Source: an uncultured Roseiflexus sp. (GTDB lineage Bacteria > Chloroflexota > Chloroflexia > Chloroflexales > Roseiflexaceae). Taken from it: 63,425 nucleotides of DNA. Both the position numbers and the translations under genes were made by a program. Location of the stretch: contig CALGYB010000020.1 in assembly GCA_937935075.1 (NCBI GenBank), positions 1-63,425 of the forward strand. Reading direction: 5' to 3'. Below, piece by piece: positions 33,226-41,702 of the stretch (positions are counted from its first letter, which is position 1; every line of letters begins with the position of its first letter). The notes beneath the pieces are model-generated. The model was not told the DNA's origin and searched no databases. It saw only the letters and a program-made list of their open reading frames with translations.

Positions 33226-35133
33226 ATGGGCACTCTGAGCGGTCAACCTTCAGTGACCTTCAATTGTCAACCTGAAATGTTCAGTCAGCCTCGTTTCTCT
33301 CCCGTTGCGCAACGCCCGCCGGTAACGATCATCATCCTCACCTGGAATGGATTGGAGTACACCCGCCGCTGTGTCGAGAGCATTCGCGCGCATACGCAAG
33401 GCGTGGACTATCACCTGCTGGTGGTGGACAATGGCAGCAGCGATGGGACGCTGGAATGGCTGCGGCGGCAGGACGACATCCGGGTAATTGCCAACGACCG
33501 CAATCTGGGATTTGCGCGCGGCAATAATCAGGGGATGGCGGCGACCCCCTCGGATCACGATGTGCTGCTCCTCAACAACGATACGCTGATCATTCAAGAT
33601 CACTGGCTGGCGCATCTCAGCGACGTAGCAAACAGCCACCCCGCGTATGGCATCGTCGGATGCACCTTGTTGCACGCCAATGGCCTGCTTCAGCATGCCG
33701 GAACGTATATGCCGGCAGATAGTTTCTGGGGGTATCAGATCGGCGGCGGCGAGGCATACATCGGGCAATATCCGGGGGTGCGCGAAGTCGAAGGGATCAC
33801 CGGCGCATGCATGTACATTCGGCGCGATCTGCGCGCGCGGATTGGCGGCTTCGACGAGGCGTACACGTCCTACTTCGAGGATACCGATTACTGCCTGCGG
33901 GCGCGCCAGGCAGGATACAAAGTCGTCTGCACCGGCGGGACGCAGGTGGTGCATTATGAGAATACGAGCGCCAGGATCAATAACGCCGCGTGGCGGGCAA
34001 TGTGGGACGAGGGGCATGAGACGTTCACCCGCAAATGGCGCACGTTCTACGACCAGAAGTATCAACGCGCCGTCGTCTGGCACTCGCTGGTGGCGTCGCC
34101 CTCCGGGTACGCCACCTCGTCGCGCGAACTGGTGATCGAACTCGACCGTCGCAATATCGACGTGCGTCTGGCGTGCATCTGGGGTAATGATTTCACCGAG
34201 CCGCCGACGGGCGATCCGCGCGTCGATCAGTTACGCGCCCGTCTCAAGGACTCAAGCCTGCCACAGGTGGTCTATCATCAGGGTGATTCGTTCATCAAGA
34301 ACAGCGGACGCTACCGCATTGGCTATACCATGCTGGAAACCGACCGGCTGCCGGATGAGTGGGTGTACCAGGCAAACCAGATGGACGAACTCTGGACGCC
34401 GACGCACTGGGGTGCTGAGGTGTTTCGCACCAGCGGCGTTCGGCGTCCGGTCTATGTCGTTCCGCTGGGAGTCAACCCCGATTATTTTCACCCCGGCATC
34501 GCCGGACGCAAGCCCGCCAATCGCTTTGTGTTTCTGTCGATCTTCGAGTGGATCGAGCGTAAAGCGCCGGAATTGTTGATCCGCGCCTATCAACAAACGT
34601 TCCGCCGTAGCGATGATGTGCTGCTGCTGCTCAAAATCTTCAACTATGATCCCGGTCTCGATGTCGCCCGACGCATCGGCGACCTGATCCGCAGCGATGG
34701 TCCGCCAATTGTCGTGTTGCCCAACCAGCAGGTTGCCGCCCGCCAGGTCGGGTGTTTGTACCGCAGCGCCGATTGTTTCGTGTTGCCGACGCGCGGCGAG
34801 GGATGGGGCATGCCCGCGCTGGAAGCGATGGCGTGCGGGTTGTCGGTCATTTCGACGAACTGGGGCGGGCAGACGGAGTTCCTCCATGCAGGCGTCGCCT
34901 ATCCATTACGCATTCGTGGACTTATTCCGGCGGAAGCGCGCGCGCCATACTACCGGGGATTACGCTGGGCTGAACCTGATTTTGACCATCTCTGCGCATT
35001 GATGCGCTACGTCTACGAGCATCCCGACGAAGCGCGCGCCGTTGGCGCCCGCGCCGCTGCAGAAGTCGCTGCGCGCTGGACGTGGTCGCATGCTGCAGCG
35101 AAGATTGTCGAGCGCCTGGAAGCGATTGGGTGA
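33226..35133 (+). CDS. Bifunctional glycosyltransferase: GT2 domain fused to GT4 domain
   Basis: From ATG 33226 the protein is 635 aa; a GTG at 33181 overlaps the permease stop, but the intervening text looks like the local GGGGTTAGGAGTCAGGGG repeat. The GT2 domain (about 30-285) shows TIIILTWNGLEYTRRCVESI, VVDNGSSDGTLEWL, LLLNNDT and GFDEAYTSYFEDTDYCLRARQ, typical of rhamnosyl-type GT2 enzymes. The second half (about 290-630) is a GT-B/GT4 fold with VPLGVNPDYFHPG and LPTRGEGWGMPALEAMACG. It would add two consecutive sugars at the cytoplasmic face. Confidence 0.9.
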   Translation: MGTLSGQPSVTFNCQPEMFSQPRFSPVAQRPPVTIIILTWNGLEYTRRCVESIRAHTQGVDYHLLVVDNGSSDGTLEWLRRQDDIRVIANDRNLGFARGNNQGMAATPSDHDVLLLNNDTLIIQDHWLAHLSDVANSHPAYGIVGCTLLHANGLLQHAGTYMPADSFWGYQIGGGEAYIGQYPGVREVEGITGACMYIRRDLRARIGGFDEAYTSYFEDTDYCLRARQAGYKVVCTGGTQVVHYENTSARINNAAWRAMWDEGHETFTRKWRTFYDQKYQRAVVWHSLVASPSGYATSSRELVIELDRRNIDVRLACIWGNDFTEPPTGDPRVDQLRARLKDSSLPQVVYHQGDSFIKNSGRYRIGYTMLETDRLPDEWVYQANQMDELWTPTHWGAEVFRTSGVRRPVYVVPLGVNPDYFHPGIAGRKPANRFVFLSIFEWIERKAPELLIRAYQQTFRRSDDVLLLLKIFNYDPGLDVARRIGDLIRSDGPPIVVLPNQQVAARQVGCLYRSADCFVLPTRGEGWGMPALEAMACGLSVISTNWGGQTEFLHAGVAYPLRIRGLIPAEARAPYYRGLRWAEPDFDHLCALMRYVYEHPDEARAVGARAAAEVAARWTWSHAAAKIVERLEAIG

Positions 35134-36428
35134 TGCACATCGGTGTTGACATCTCACTCCTGCGTATCGCTCAAGCCGGGGTTCTGACCTATCATCGGTC
35201 ACTGCTCAACCATCTGGTGCGTGTGGGGCGCGACTGCCATTTCACGCTGATCGACGTACTGCCGCTCAACCCCGGTCGTTCGATGCCGCCGCTGGAGGCG
35301 CTCGATGCGCCGAATGTGCGGGTCGTGCGCTGTCCTGGCATCCGGCGCGGCTACCTGAGCGCACTGCCTGCATTGCGTGACGGACCTGCGCACGCCATCG
35401 CGGCACAGATCGACCACGCGCTCGATCCTGTCTGGGCGAGCCTGTCAATCGCCGAGATGGGGCTGGAACTCAGGGGCGCCACACGATGTGTCGAGGTGTT
35501 TCACGCTGCCGATCAACTGCCCTATGCGCCGCCTGGCGCTGCGACCGTGCTGACGATCCACGATCTGACCACCCGACGCTTTCCTGAGATGCATGTTGCA
35601 GAGAACGCTGCGTTGCATGCTCTCAAGGAGCGATTCGCGCACGACCGCGCCGACCGGATCATCGCGGTATCGGAAGCGACCCGCCGCGACATCATGAGCG
35701 AGTTGGGCATTCCGTCCGAGCGAATCAGCGTGGTGTACGAAGCCGCCGATGCGCGCTTTCGACCGCATGCGCCGGATGAAACACGTCCGATCCTGGCGCG
35801 GTATCATCTGGTGCATGGCGAGTACGTGTTGAGCGTGGGCACGCTTGAGCCGCGCAAGAACTATATCCGGCTCATTGAATCCTATGCTGCGTTGCGTGCG
35901 CAGTATGCCGCAAACGAGCGTCGTTTGCCGCCTCTGATCATCGCCGGCGGCCATGGCTGGCAGTATGAAGCGATCCTTGCCGCGCCGGAACAAGCCGGCG
36001 TTGCCGGACTGGTCCGCTTTTTAGGGCGTGTCCCCGATGATGATCTGCCGGCGCTGATCGCCGGTGCGCGTCTCTTTGTGTATCCTTCGCTGTACGAAGG
36101 GTTTGGACTTCCGCCGCTGGAGGCGCTCGCTTCAGGGACGCCGGTGGTTGTGGCAAACACCTCATCACTGCCGGAAGTGGTTGGTGATGCCGGATTGTAC
36201 TGCGATCCGTATGATGTGCATGATATTGCCCGCCAGATTGTTGCGCTGCTGGAAAATGAGGATCTGGCGCGGCGGTTGCAACGCGCCGGCATTGCCCGTG
36301 CAAGGCAGTTCTCCTGGGAGCGCGCCGCCCGCGAGACACTGGCAGTCTATGATCAGGCGCGCGCTGAACGATATGCGAGGCGACGATGGCGATTTATTGG
36401 GTCAATTCCGACAGCGACAATGCGCTGA
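35133..36428 (+). CDS. Glycosyltransferase family 4 protein
   Basis: This 431-aa GT-B enzyme starts at an ATG that shares bases with the previous stop (TGATG). The N-terminal [20 protein letters not shown] begins the acceptor domain. The donor domain has [20 protein letters not shown], the [17 protein letters not shown] segment and [19 protein letters not shown], the E-x7-E signature of GT4. The donor is probably a nucleotide sugar such as GDP-mannose, by family analogy only. It acts in building the same glycan as its neighbours. Confidence 0.93.
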   Translation: MHIGVDISLLRIAQAGVLTYHRSLLNHLVRVGRDCHFTLIDVLPLNPGRSMPPLEALDAPNVRVVRCPGIRRGYLSALPALRDGPAHAIAAQIDHALDPVWASLSIAEMGLELRGATRCVEVFHAADQLPYAPPGAATVLTIHDLTTRRFPEMHVAENAALHALKERFAHDRADRIIAVSEATRRDIMSELGIPSERISVVYEAADARFRPHAPDETRPILARYHLVHGEYVLSVGTLEPRKNYIRLIESYAALRAQYAANERRLPPLIIAGGHGWQYEAILAAPEQAGVAGLVRFLGRVPDDDLPALIAGARLFVYPSLYEGFGLPPLEALASGTPVVVANTSSLPEVVGDAGLYCDPYDVHDIARQIVALLENEDLARRLQRAGIARARQFSWERAARETLAVYDQARAERYARRRWRFIGSIPTATMR

Positions 36429-36955
36429 CGCTGATGGCGGCAGTCGAACGCGCGCTGGAAACCGGCGACACCGGAACACCACCGGCGCCCGGCGCCGGTT
36501 CGCCGGCTGCCCCCGCCGATCCGACAGACACATATCTGCATGATAATCTGGCGATTGCGCGCGCCATCTGGTCGGTCGATCCCCACCGCATCGTGCAGTC
36601 GAACCGTCCGGGGCTGGCAGCGGCGATCAATGCCTTTCAACGCCTGGTGCGCCGGGCAACGTGGTGGTACAGCCTCCCGCAGTGGCTGCACATCAGCGAG
36701 TTTCACGGAGCGGTTGTGCGTGTGCTCGATGCCTTGACCGAGAAGGAACGGCGGCTGGATATGCGTCTCCGTGACATCGAACAGATGCGATTGCAGGCGC
36801 ATTTGTTCGCTTTGCAGCAGCAAATCGCCGTTTTACGCGCTGAACGCATCGCTCTCGAACAGCGCATCACTGCGCTGGAAGCGCAAAGCGTCGTCCAGCG
36901 CACGGCAGAGTCTGCTGGCGAACACCGCGTTGATTCGGATCGAGGCGCAACATGA
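36386..36955 (+). CDS. Hypothetical coiled-coil protein at the end of the polysaccharide operon
   Basis: This 189-aa ORF overlaps the GT4 gene by 43 bp. It begins [12 protein letters not shown], has a Pro/Ala/Gly linker (about 30-45), a middle segment RAIWSVDPHRIVQSNRPG and a C-terminal coiled-coil (about 115-175, rich in Leu, Gln, Glu and Arg). I do not recognise a family. Similar N-terminal stretches occur before methyltransferase or glycosyltransferase domains in glycan clusters, so it may be a truncated or accessory subunit. Downstream 36956-37110 stays open for 52 codons and may be its decayed remainder. Confidence 0.6.
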   Translation: MAIYWVNSDSDNALTLMAAVERALETGDTGTPPAPGAGSPAAPADPTDTYLHDNLAIARAIWSVDPHRIVQSNRPGLAAAINAFQRLVRRATWWYSLPQWLHISEFHGAVVRVLDALTEKERRLDMRLRDIEQMRLQAHLFALQQQIAVLRAERIALEQRITALEAQSVVQRTAESAGEHRVDSDRGAT

Positions 36956-37457
36956 ATGCTGATGCCTGGAAGAGCATCCTTGCCTGTTGTCATGTCACAT
37001 ACAACCGTGGCTCGACAGCGGCACACCCCGTGCGCTATCCGGTGTCTGCCATGCGCAGGCGCTCGCCAGCCGCCACGCAGCGCGCAGACATGAACGCCGA
37101 CACTGCGTGAACGAAGACCGTCTGGTGCGGGACTGATGCCGAGCATGCGCACAGATGGGCAAGGGCGCTGCCGCGCCTTTTGTGCGCTCAGCCCGACGCT
37201 TATGAATATTTAAATCCGGTAGAGCCTGCGAAGGCAGGCTTCGCAACCGTAGCCTGCGGCTTCAGCCGCCGGGCGCAGCGCGCATGCCGGATTATGTTGT
37301 CCATGGTCATCAGCGTCAGGCAGTAGAGTAGACTATCGCCTGATAACTCCGACTCGGACCTCTTGCTCACGCGCATGGAGCAGCAGCATGACGCATCGCA
37401 TGCCGGGTGACGACCCGACCCGCGCACCCACATGCGCGGAATAGACCGTTTTCCCGG
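36956..37457. other. Intergenic region with R1-type repeat
   Basis: This gap holds an unsupported 52-codon ORF (36952-37110) and an R1 copy at about 37205-37300 with CCTGCGGCTTCAGCCGCCGG and GCCGGATTATGT. No recognisable gene is seen in 37110-37457. Confidence 0.6.
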
Positions 37458-37466
37458 TGATATAAT
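37458..37466 (+). promoter_or_regulatory. Extended -10 promoter of the HD-GYP gene
   Basis: TGATATAAT (-10 at 37461-37466) has the TGn extension. It lies about 160 bp upstream of the chosen start at 37628. Confidence 0.5.
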
Positions 37467-37627
37467 GTCCTATGGCAGGTCGTTGCCGGCAAAATGACGC
37501 AGTGATCCATGCGCGCGCTGTTCGGAGGAAATGATTCCACAGGGCATGAAATCTTTCAGGCGCCGGCTTGTCGCACGGCAACTGCATACAACACAGGGAC
37601 GATGTCACTGCCAGGAAGGACCTTCAC

Positions 37628-39577
37628 ATGCCCGGAAGCACATCTGGCGGATCATCACAACGAAGAATGACCCGGCGCGAGTTATCCGCTCTTTACGATG
37701 AACTTCTCTTACGTGAGGCTTATTTGCGCAATATATTACGCAGCATTGGCGATGCCGTTATTGTCACAAACACCGACGGGCGCATCAGTCTGCTGAATCC
37801 CGCTGCCGAACGCCTGACCGGATGGGCTGAGTCCGAGGCGTTAGAACATTCGCTTGACCAGGTCTTTCGGATCGTGGACGAGGAAACTGGCGCTGCGCTC
37901 GAAAGTCCGATTGCGCGAGTCTTGCGCGAAGGCGCCGCTGTGCGCTTGAGTCAGCGCACAGTATTGATCCGTCGCGATGGAAGCGCCATTCCGATTGGCG
38001 ATACCGGCGCCCCGATCCGGACAACAACCGGCGATATTATCGGCGTTATTCTCATCTTTCACGACCAGACCGCCGCGCGCGCCGCTCTCAACATGACCCG
38101 GCAGGCGCGCGCATTCGCCGAGAATATCATTGCCACCGTGCGCGAACCGTTGCTCGTCCTCAGCCGCGATCTGCGCGTAGTCTCAGCCAATCGCGCCTTT
38201 TATCAGCTGTTTCACACGAATCCCGCCGAAACGCTCGATCGTTGTATTTACGAACTTGGCAATTCCCAGTGGGATATTCCCGAACTGCGGCGACTGCTGG
38301 AGGAGATCTTGCCGCGAAATACCCATTTTGATGGATACGAGGTCACGCACGATTTCGAGCATATCGGGCGGCGCACGATGCTGCTCAACGCTCGCCGCGT
38401 GCAACACTCCGATGAATTTATCCTGCTGGCGATCGAAGATATTACGGAACAAGTGCGCGCAGAGCAGCGATTACACCTCCATATTCGACGATTGCGCGCC
38501 CTGCGCACAATTGACCGGGCGATCATTTCCTCCCTCGATATGAATACCGTGCTCGACATTTTGCTTGAGCAGGTTACGCTGCATTTGCACATAGACGCCG
38601 CTGCCATCCTGCTGCTCGATCCATATACGCAGACGCTCACATTTGCCGCAGGGCGCGGATTTCAATCTTTTCCATTTCAGCAAATGAGGCTGTACACTGG
38701 AGAAGGGTATGCCGGTCGCGTCGCTCTCGACCGACGGTTGATGTTCATTGCCGACCTTCAGGAGACCGCCGAATCCACCTCCACGCCTGTTCTGCAATAC
38801 GAAACGTTCGTGACCTATTGCGGCGTTCCCTTGATCGCCAAGGGGCAAGTGAAGGGAGTGCTGGAACTTTTTCACCGCAGCCGACTCGATCTCGATCAGG
38901 ACTGGTTTGACTTTCTGGAAACGCTGGCGGTGCAGGCAGCCATTGCAATTGATAGCATTGACTTGTTCGAGACGATGCAGCGCTCGAATGCGCAAATAAT
39001 CCTGGCATATGAAGCGACGATCCGGGGATGGGCGCAGGCGCTCGACCTGCGTGACCGGGAAACGGAGGGACACTCGCAACGGGTCACGGAACTGACGGTG
39101 CAACTGGCGCGCGCGGCGGGTCTAAGCGATGAACAGATTGCGCATATCCGCCGTGGGGCGCTGCTGCACGACATTGGCAAACTTGGCGTTCCCGACGCCA
39201 TTCTGCGCAAGCCCGAGCCGCTGACAGAAGACGAATGGGAAATGATGCGCAAACACCCGAACTATGCGTATAGCATGCTTTCTCCGATCGAATATTTGCG
39301 CCCTGCGCTCGATATTCCCTACTGCCATCACGAACGATGGGACGGAACGGGGTATCCACGTGGTCTGAAGGGCGAGCAGATACCGCTATCAGCCCGCCTC
39401 TTCGCTGTAGCGGACGTGTGGGACGCCCTGCTGTCCGATCGTCCATACCGTCCACGCTGGCGGCGAGAAGAGGCGCTCGACTACATTCGATCACAGGCGG
39501 GAAAGCATTTTGATCCCGACGTGGTCGAGCTGTTTTTGAGGGTGATCGGCGAAGCGCCGCACAGCGCCGATTCCTGA
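37628..39577 (+). CDS. PAS-PAS-GAF-HD-GYP cyclic-di-GMP phosphodiesterase-like protein
   Basis: This 649-aa soluble protein starts at ATG 37628 with AAGGA 8 nt upstream. The first PAS domain (about 28-150: SIGDAVIVTNTDGRISLLNPAA) and a second PAS (about 160-275) precede a GAF domain (about 300-450). The HD-GYP domain (about 460-640) has the His-Asp pair His514-Asp515 in LLHDIGKLGVPD, the HHERWDGTGYPRGL motif and VADVWDAL. HD-GYP enzymes degrade c-di-GMP. The paired sensor domains would bind small ligands or redox cofactors. It stands alone; no GGDEF gene is in the window. Confidence 0.93.
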   Translation: MPGSTSGGSSQRRMTRRELSALYDELLLREAYLRNILRSIGDAVIVTNTDGRISLLNPAAERLTGWAESEALEHSLDQVFRIVDEETGAALESPIARVLREGAAVRLSQRTVLIRRDGSAIPIGDTGAPIRTTTGDIIGVILIFHDQTAARAALNMTRQARAFAENIIATVREPLLVLSRDLRVVSANRAFYQLFHTNPAETLDRCIYELGNSQWDIPELRRLLEEILPRNTHFDGYEVTHDFEHIGRRTMLLNARRVQHSDEFILLAIEDITEQVRAEQRLHLHIRRLRALRTIDRAIISSLDMNTVLDILLEQVTLHLHIDAAAILLLDPYTQTLTFAAGRGFQSFPFQQMRLYTGEGYAGRVALDRRLMFIADLQETAESTSTPVLQYETFVTYCGVPLIAKGQVKGVLELFHRSRLDLDQDWFDFLETLAVQAAIAIDSIDLFETMQRSNAQIILAYEATIRGWAQALDLRDRETEGHSQRVTELTVQLARAAGLSDEQIAHIRRGALLHDIGKLGVPDAILRKPEPLTEDEWEMMRKHPNYAYSMLSPIEYLRPALDIPYCHHERWDGTGYPRGLKGEQIPLSARLFAVADVWDALLSDRPYRPRWRREEALDYIRSQAGKHFDPDVVELFLRVIGEAPHSADS

Positions 39578-39703
39578 GCGAGTCAGGGGAACAATGTCTC
39601 GCTCTTGAGCACGCGAGCCTATCCAGAAAAACTCGTTGGGTAGGTGAAGGTAATGCCTTCGCCTACGCGGATGCACTTCAGTAGTGCAATTTTCGGAAGC
39701 CTC

Positions 39704-40057
39704 TTACTCACGCGGGATCGGCGCACCTGGAGGGGCGTTGATGATTTCCGCCTCGATCTCTTCTTCCGCAGCCGCCACAGGAGGGTGTTCAGCCTCGCTA
39801 TCAGTCGCAAGCGGTTCGATCTCGAGATGTTCGACCGGCGCTTGGTCTTGTGCGTTCGTTGCCGCTGGATGGACGTGATCGGCATCCGCCGACGCACCGG
39901 GCGACAGGTTCATGATCTCCGCCTCGTCATCGGCGTGCACCTCCTCGTGATTGTGGTGATGCGCGATGCCATATTCGGTGATCAGGCTGGCGCGTTTGAT
40001 GCGTCGATCATATTCGCGGTAGACTGCATCGGCGATGCGCTGGAACAGACCTGACAT
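39704..40057 (-). CDS. Hypothetical acidic, His-rich protein
   Basis: This 117-aa protein starts at ATG 40057 with GGAGGG about 9 nt upstream. The first 28 residues (MSGLFQRIADAVYREYDRRI) look like an amphipathic helix. Next comes a cluster of histidines (YGIAHHHNHEEVH) and a very acidic, Ala/Pro-rich tail. The tail repeats a motif: DEAEIMNLSPGA and IEAEIINAPPGA. It could bind metal ions through the His cluster; that is inference. I do not recognise a family. Its upstream -10 box is right beside the IS-derived element. Confidence 0.6.
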   Translation of the reverse strand: MSGLFQRIADAVYREYDRRIKRASLITEYGIAHHHNHEEVHADDEAEIMNLSPGASADADHVHPAATNAQDQAPVEHLEIEPLATDSEAEHPPVAAAEEEIEAEIINAPPGAPIPRE

Positions 40058-40099
40058 ATGCCTGCGCCCTCCATCAAACTTGTCACGATTGCCGGGCAT

Positions 40100-40108
40100 A
40101 TTATACCA
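40100..40108 (-). promoter_or_regulatory. Extended -10 promoter of the His-rich protein gene
   Basis: On the reverse strand TGGTATAAT places the -10 box at 40105-40100. A -35 element would fall inside the inverted repeat of the element at 40119, so the insertion may have replaced it. Confidence 0.5.
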
Positions 40109-40118
40109 GAGCCGGGGT

Positions 40119-40586
40119 TAGAGCCTGTTATGCACTTCAGAGATACACGTGGTATGATTTCAGTATGACACGTCAACCCTATCCCAGCGATGTGAGCGAC
40201 GCGGAGCGGGCCTTCGTCGCTTCGACCGGCTCAGGCGCCGCGCTCCCTCCCTGACCTTCATGACCGAAGCTGTTATCAAAGGCGGCGATGGAGGAAGAAA
40301 TCGGACAGGTGCCGCGCTCCCACCCTGACCTTCCTGACCGAAGACGCCCCGCAGCGCAACCCCGCGCTGCGCCCCCCTTTCCCCCCTGCCCCCCCCCCCC
40401 GCAGGGGGGGGAAAGAGGGGGGAAAGAGGGGGGGAAAGAGGGGGGCGCAGCGCGCGCCGGCTATGACGGGCATCAACGTCCCCCCTTTCCCCCCCCCCCG
40501 CATGCGGGGGGGGAAGGGGGGCGGTAAGGTCCACGTGGCTGAAGCGGTTCATTACCTTTATGCTCGAAAGTACATAACAGGCTCTA
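40119..40586 (+). mobile_element. Decayed IS5-type element with 19-bp terminal inverted repeats
   Basis: The ends are TAGAGCCTGTTATGYACTT (40119-40137, and inverted at 40568-40586), a 19-bp repeat with one mismatch that includes a TA at each edge. An ATG at 40165 begins a transposase-like N-terminus (MTRQPYPSDVSDAE). The interior also holds a 38-bp direct repeat (40232 and 40306) and two long GC palindromes (40364-40453 and about 40479-40523). No complete transposase remains. Confidence 0.78.
40165..40254 (+). pseudogene. Remnant of an IS5-family transposase N-terminus
   Basis: MTRQPYPSDVSDAERAFVAS matches the way many IS5-family transposases begin (xxRxxYPSDLSDxEWxxxxP). The frame stops after 29 codons. 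A later fragment (TFLTEDAPQR, near 40331-40360) could be the continuation, now out of place. The catalytic DDE domain is missing. Confidence 0.65.
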
Positions 40587-40637
40587 GGAATACCTTCGCA
40601 CCTTCCGCCTCATACCTCCCACCTCCCGCCTCTCGCC

Positions 40638-41321
40638 TCACTCCCACAGCCGATAGCGCAGCAATGCGAGGATCGCGTAAAAGCCCTGGCTGGGCTTCAT
40701 TTTTTTGCCTTCTTCGTAGGTGCGCCCCAGGTAGGAGACCGGCACCTCATAGATGCGATGTCCGCGCTTCAGCACTTTGGCAGTGATCTCCGGCTCGATG
40801 CGGAAGTCGTTGCTCTCGAGTTTCAAGTCGCGCATAATCTCGGTGCGCATGGCTTTGTAGCAGGTTTCCATGTCCGAGATCCAGCAGTTGAACAGAAAGT
40901 TGGTCAGGAAGGTCAACCCCTTGTTGCCGATTGCGTTCCAGAAGTACATGCCGGTGTGACGCCCAAGGAACCGCGATCCAAACACCACATTGACGCGCCC
41001 CTGAACAATTGGCGTGACCAGTTCGTAGTAGTCGTTCGGATCGTACTCCAGGTCGGCGTCCTGAACGATGACGATCTCGCCGCGGGCGCGCGCCAGGCCG
41101 CTGCGCACGGCGGCGCCCTTGCCGCAGTTGCGCGGGTGGCGGATGACCGTCATCGACGGGTCGTGCGCAGCTTCCTCGCACAGAATGCGGTATGTCTCGT
41201 CGCTGGAGTGGTCATCGACAGCGATAATTTCCTTGTCGATGTTGACGGCGCGCACCTTCTCCAGAATGGCGCGCAGCGTCGCCGCCTCGTTGTAGCACGG
41301 GATAATGACAGACAGCAGCAT
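40638..41321 (-). CDS. Glycosyltransferase family 2 (dolichol-phosphate mannosyltransferase-like)
   Basis: This 227-aa GT-A enzyme has LLSVIIPCYNEAATLRAILE, the UDP/GDP-sugar loop IIAVDDHSSDETY and the DxD-type metal site VIVQDADLEYDP, followed by FGSRFLG and the Gly-rich acceptor region. This is the DPM1/polyprenyl-phosphate glycosyltransferase pattern; such enzymes load one sugar onto a lipid carrier. There are no C-terminal membrane helices. It is the last gene of a tight reverse-strand operon (SDR, aminotransferase, small membrane protein, GT2; gaps 11-19 bp). Confidence 0.92.
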   Translation of the reverse strand: MLLSVIIPCYNEAATLRAILEKVRAVNIDKEIIAVDDHSSDETYRILCEEAAHDPSMTVIRHPRNCGKGAAVRSGLARARGEIVIVQDADLEYDPNDYYELVTPIVQGRVNVVFGSRFLGRHTGMYFWNAIGNKGLTFLTNFLFNCWISDMETCYKAMRTEIMRDLKLESNDFRIEPEITAKVLKRGHRIYEVPVSYLGRTYEEGKKMKPSQGFYAILALLRYRLWE

Positions 41322-41332
41322 AACCTCTCGTG

Positions 41333-41683
41333 TTAGCGGAATACAAGCAGGAATACCGGCAAAAGCAGCAACCCCAGCACCACCAGCATGCCAATAAGCA
41401 GCTTGAGTTGCTCGGCGCTGCGGCGTTGCGCGAGTTGTTCGCGCACGTCTTTGGCGTATGGAACGTTCGGTTGTTCGGTGAACAGGACGTAGCCCAGTTG
41501 ATGGGGCGCGCGGATGGCGGTTGAAAGGATGGTTGTCACCAGTTCACGCGCAGTGACGAGCGGCGGCGCCCAGTAGGCTTCATTCCGGCTGATCGGGCGA
41601 CCGGTGAGCGAGCAGTAGAGTTGCTCCTCGACAATGATCTGCGGCTTGTCCGATGACGTGGTGGATGGCTCTTCGACAGACAT
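41333..41683 (-). CDS. Small hypothetical C-tail-anchored membrane protein
   Basis: This 116-aa protein starts at ATG 41683 with GGAGG 6 nt upstream. Residues 1-85 are soluble and include EQLYCSLTGRPISRNEAYWA, which could form one half of a metal knuckle but has only a single Cys. One hydrophobic segment ends the protein (LKLLIGMLVVLGLLLLPVFLLVFR). It has 11 bp to the GT2 gene and 19 bp to the aminotransferase, so it is translated with both. Family unknown. Confidence 0.7.
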   Translation of the reverse strand: MSVEEPSTTSSDKPQIIVEEQLYCSLTGRPISRNEAYWAPPLVTARELVTTILSTAIRAPHQLGYVLFTEQPNVPYAKDVREQLAQRRSAEQLKLLIGMLVVLGLLLLPVFLLVFR

Positions 41684-41702
41684 TGCAGTTCCTCCGCCAG
41701 CA

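Noticed and set aside
36952-37110. 52-codon ORF after the coiled-coil gene, starting with ATGA overlap
   Set aside because: The overlap is tempting, but composition changes, no motif is seen and it may be a decayed tail of a former longer gene.
40364-40523. CRISPR repeats or a replication origin in the GC-palindrome stretch
   Set aside because: The palindromes differ in length, have no unique spacers and no DnaA boxes; they lie inside an IS-derived element.
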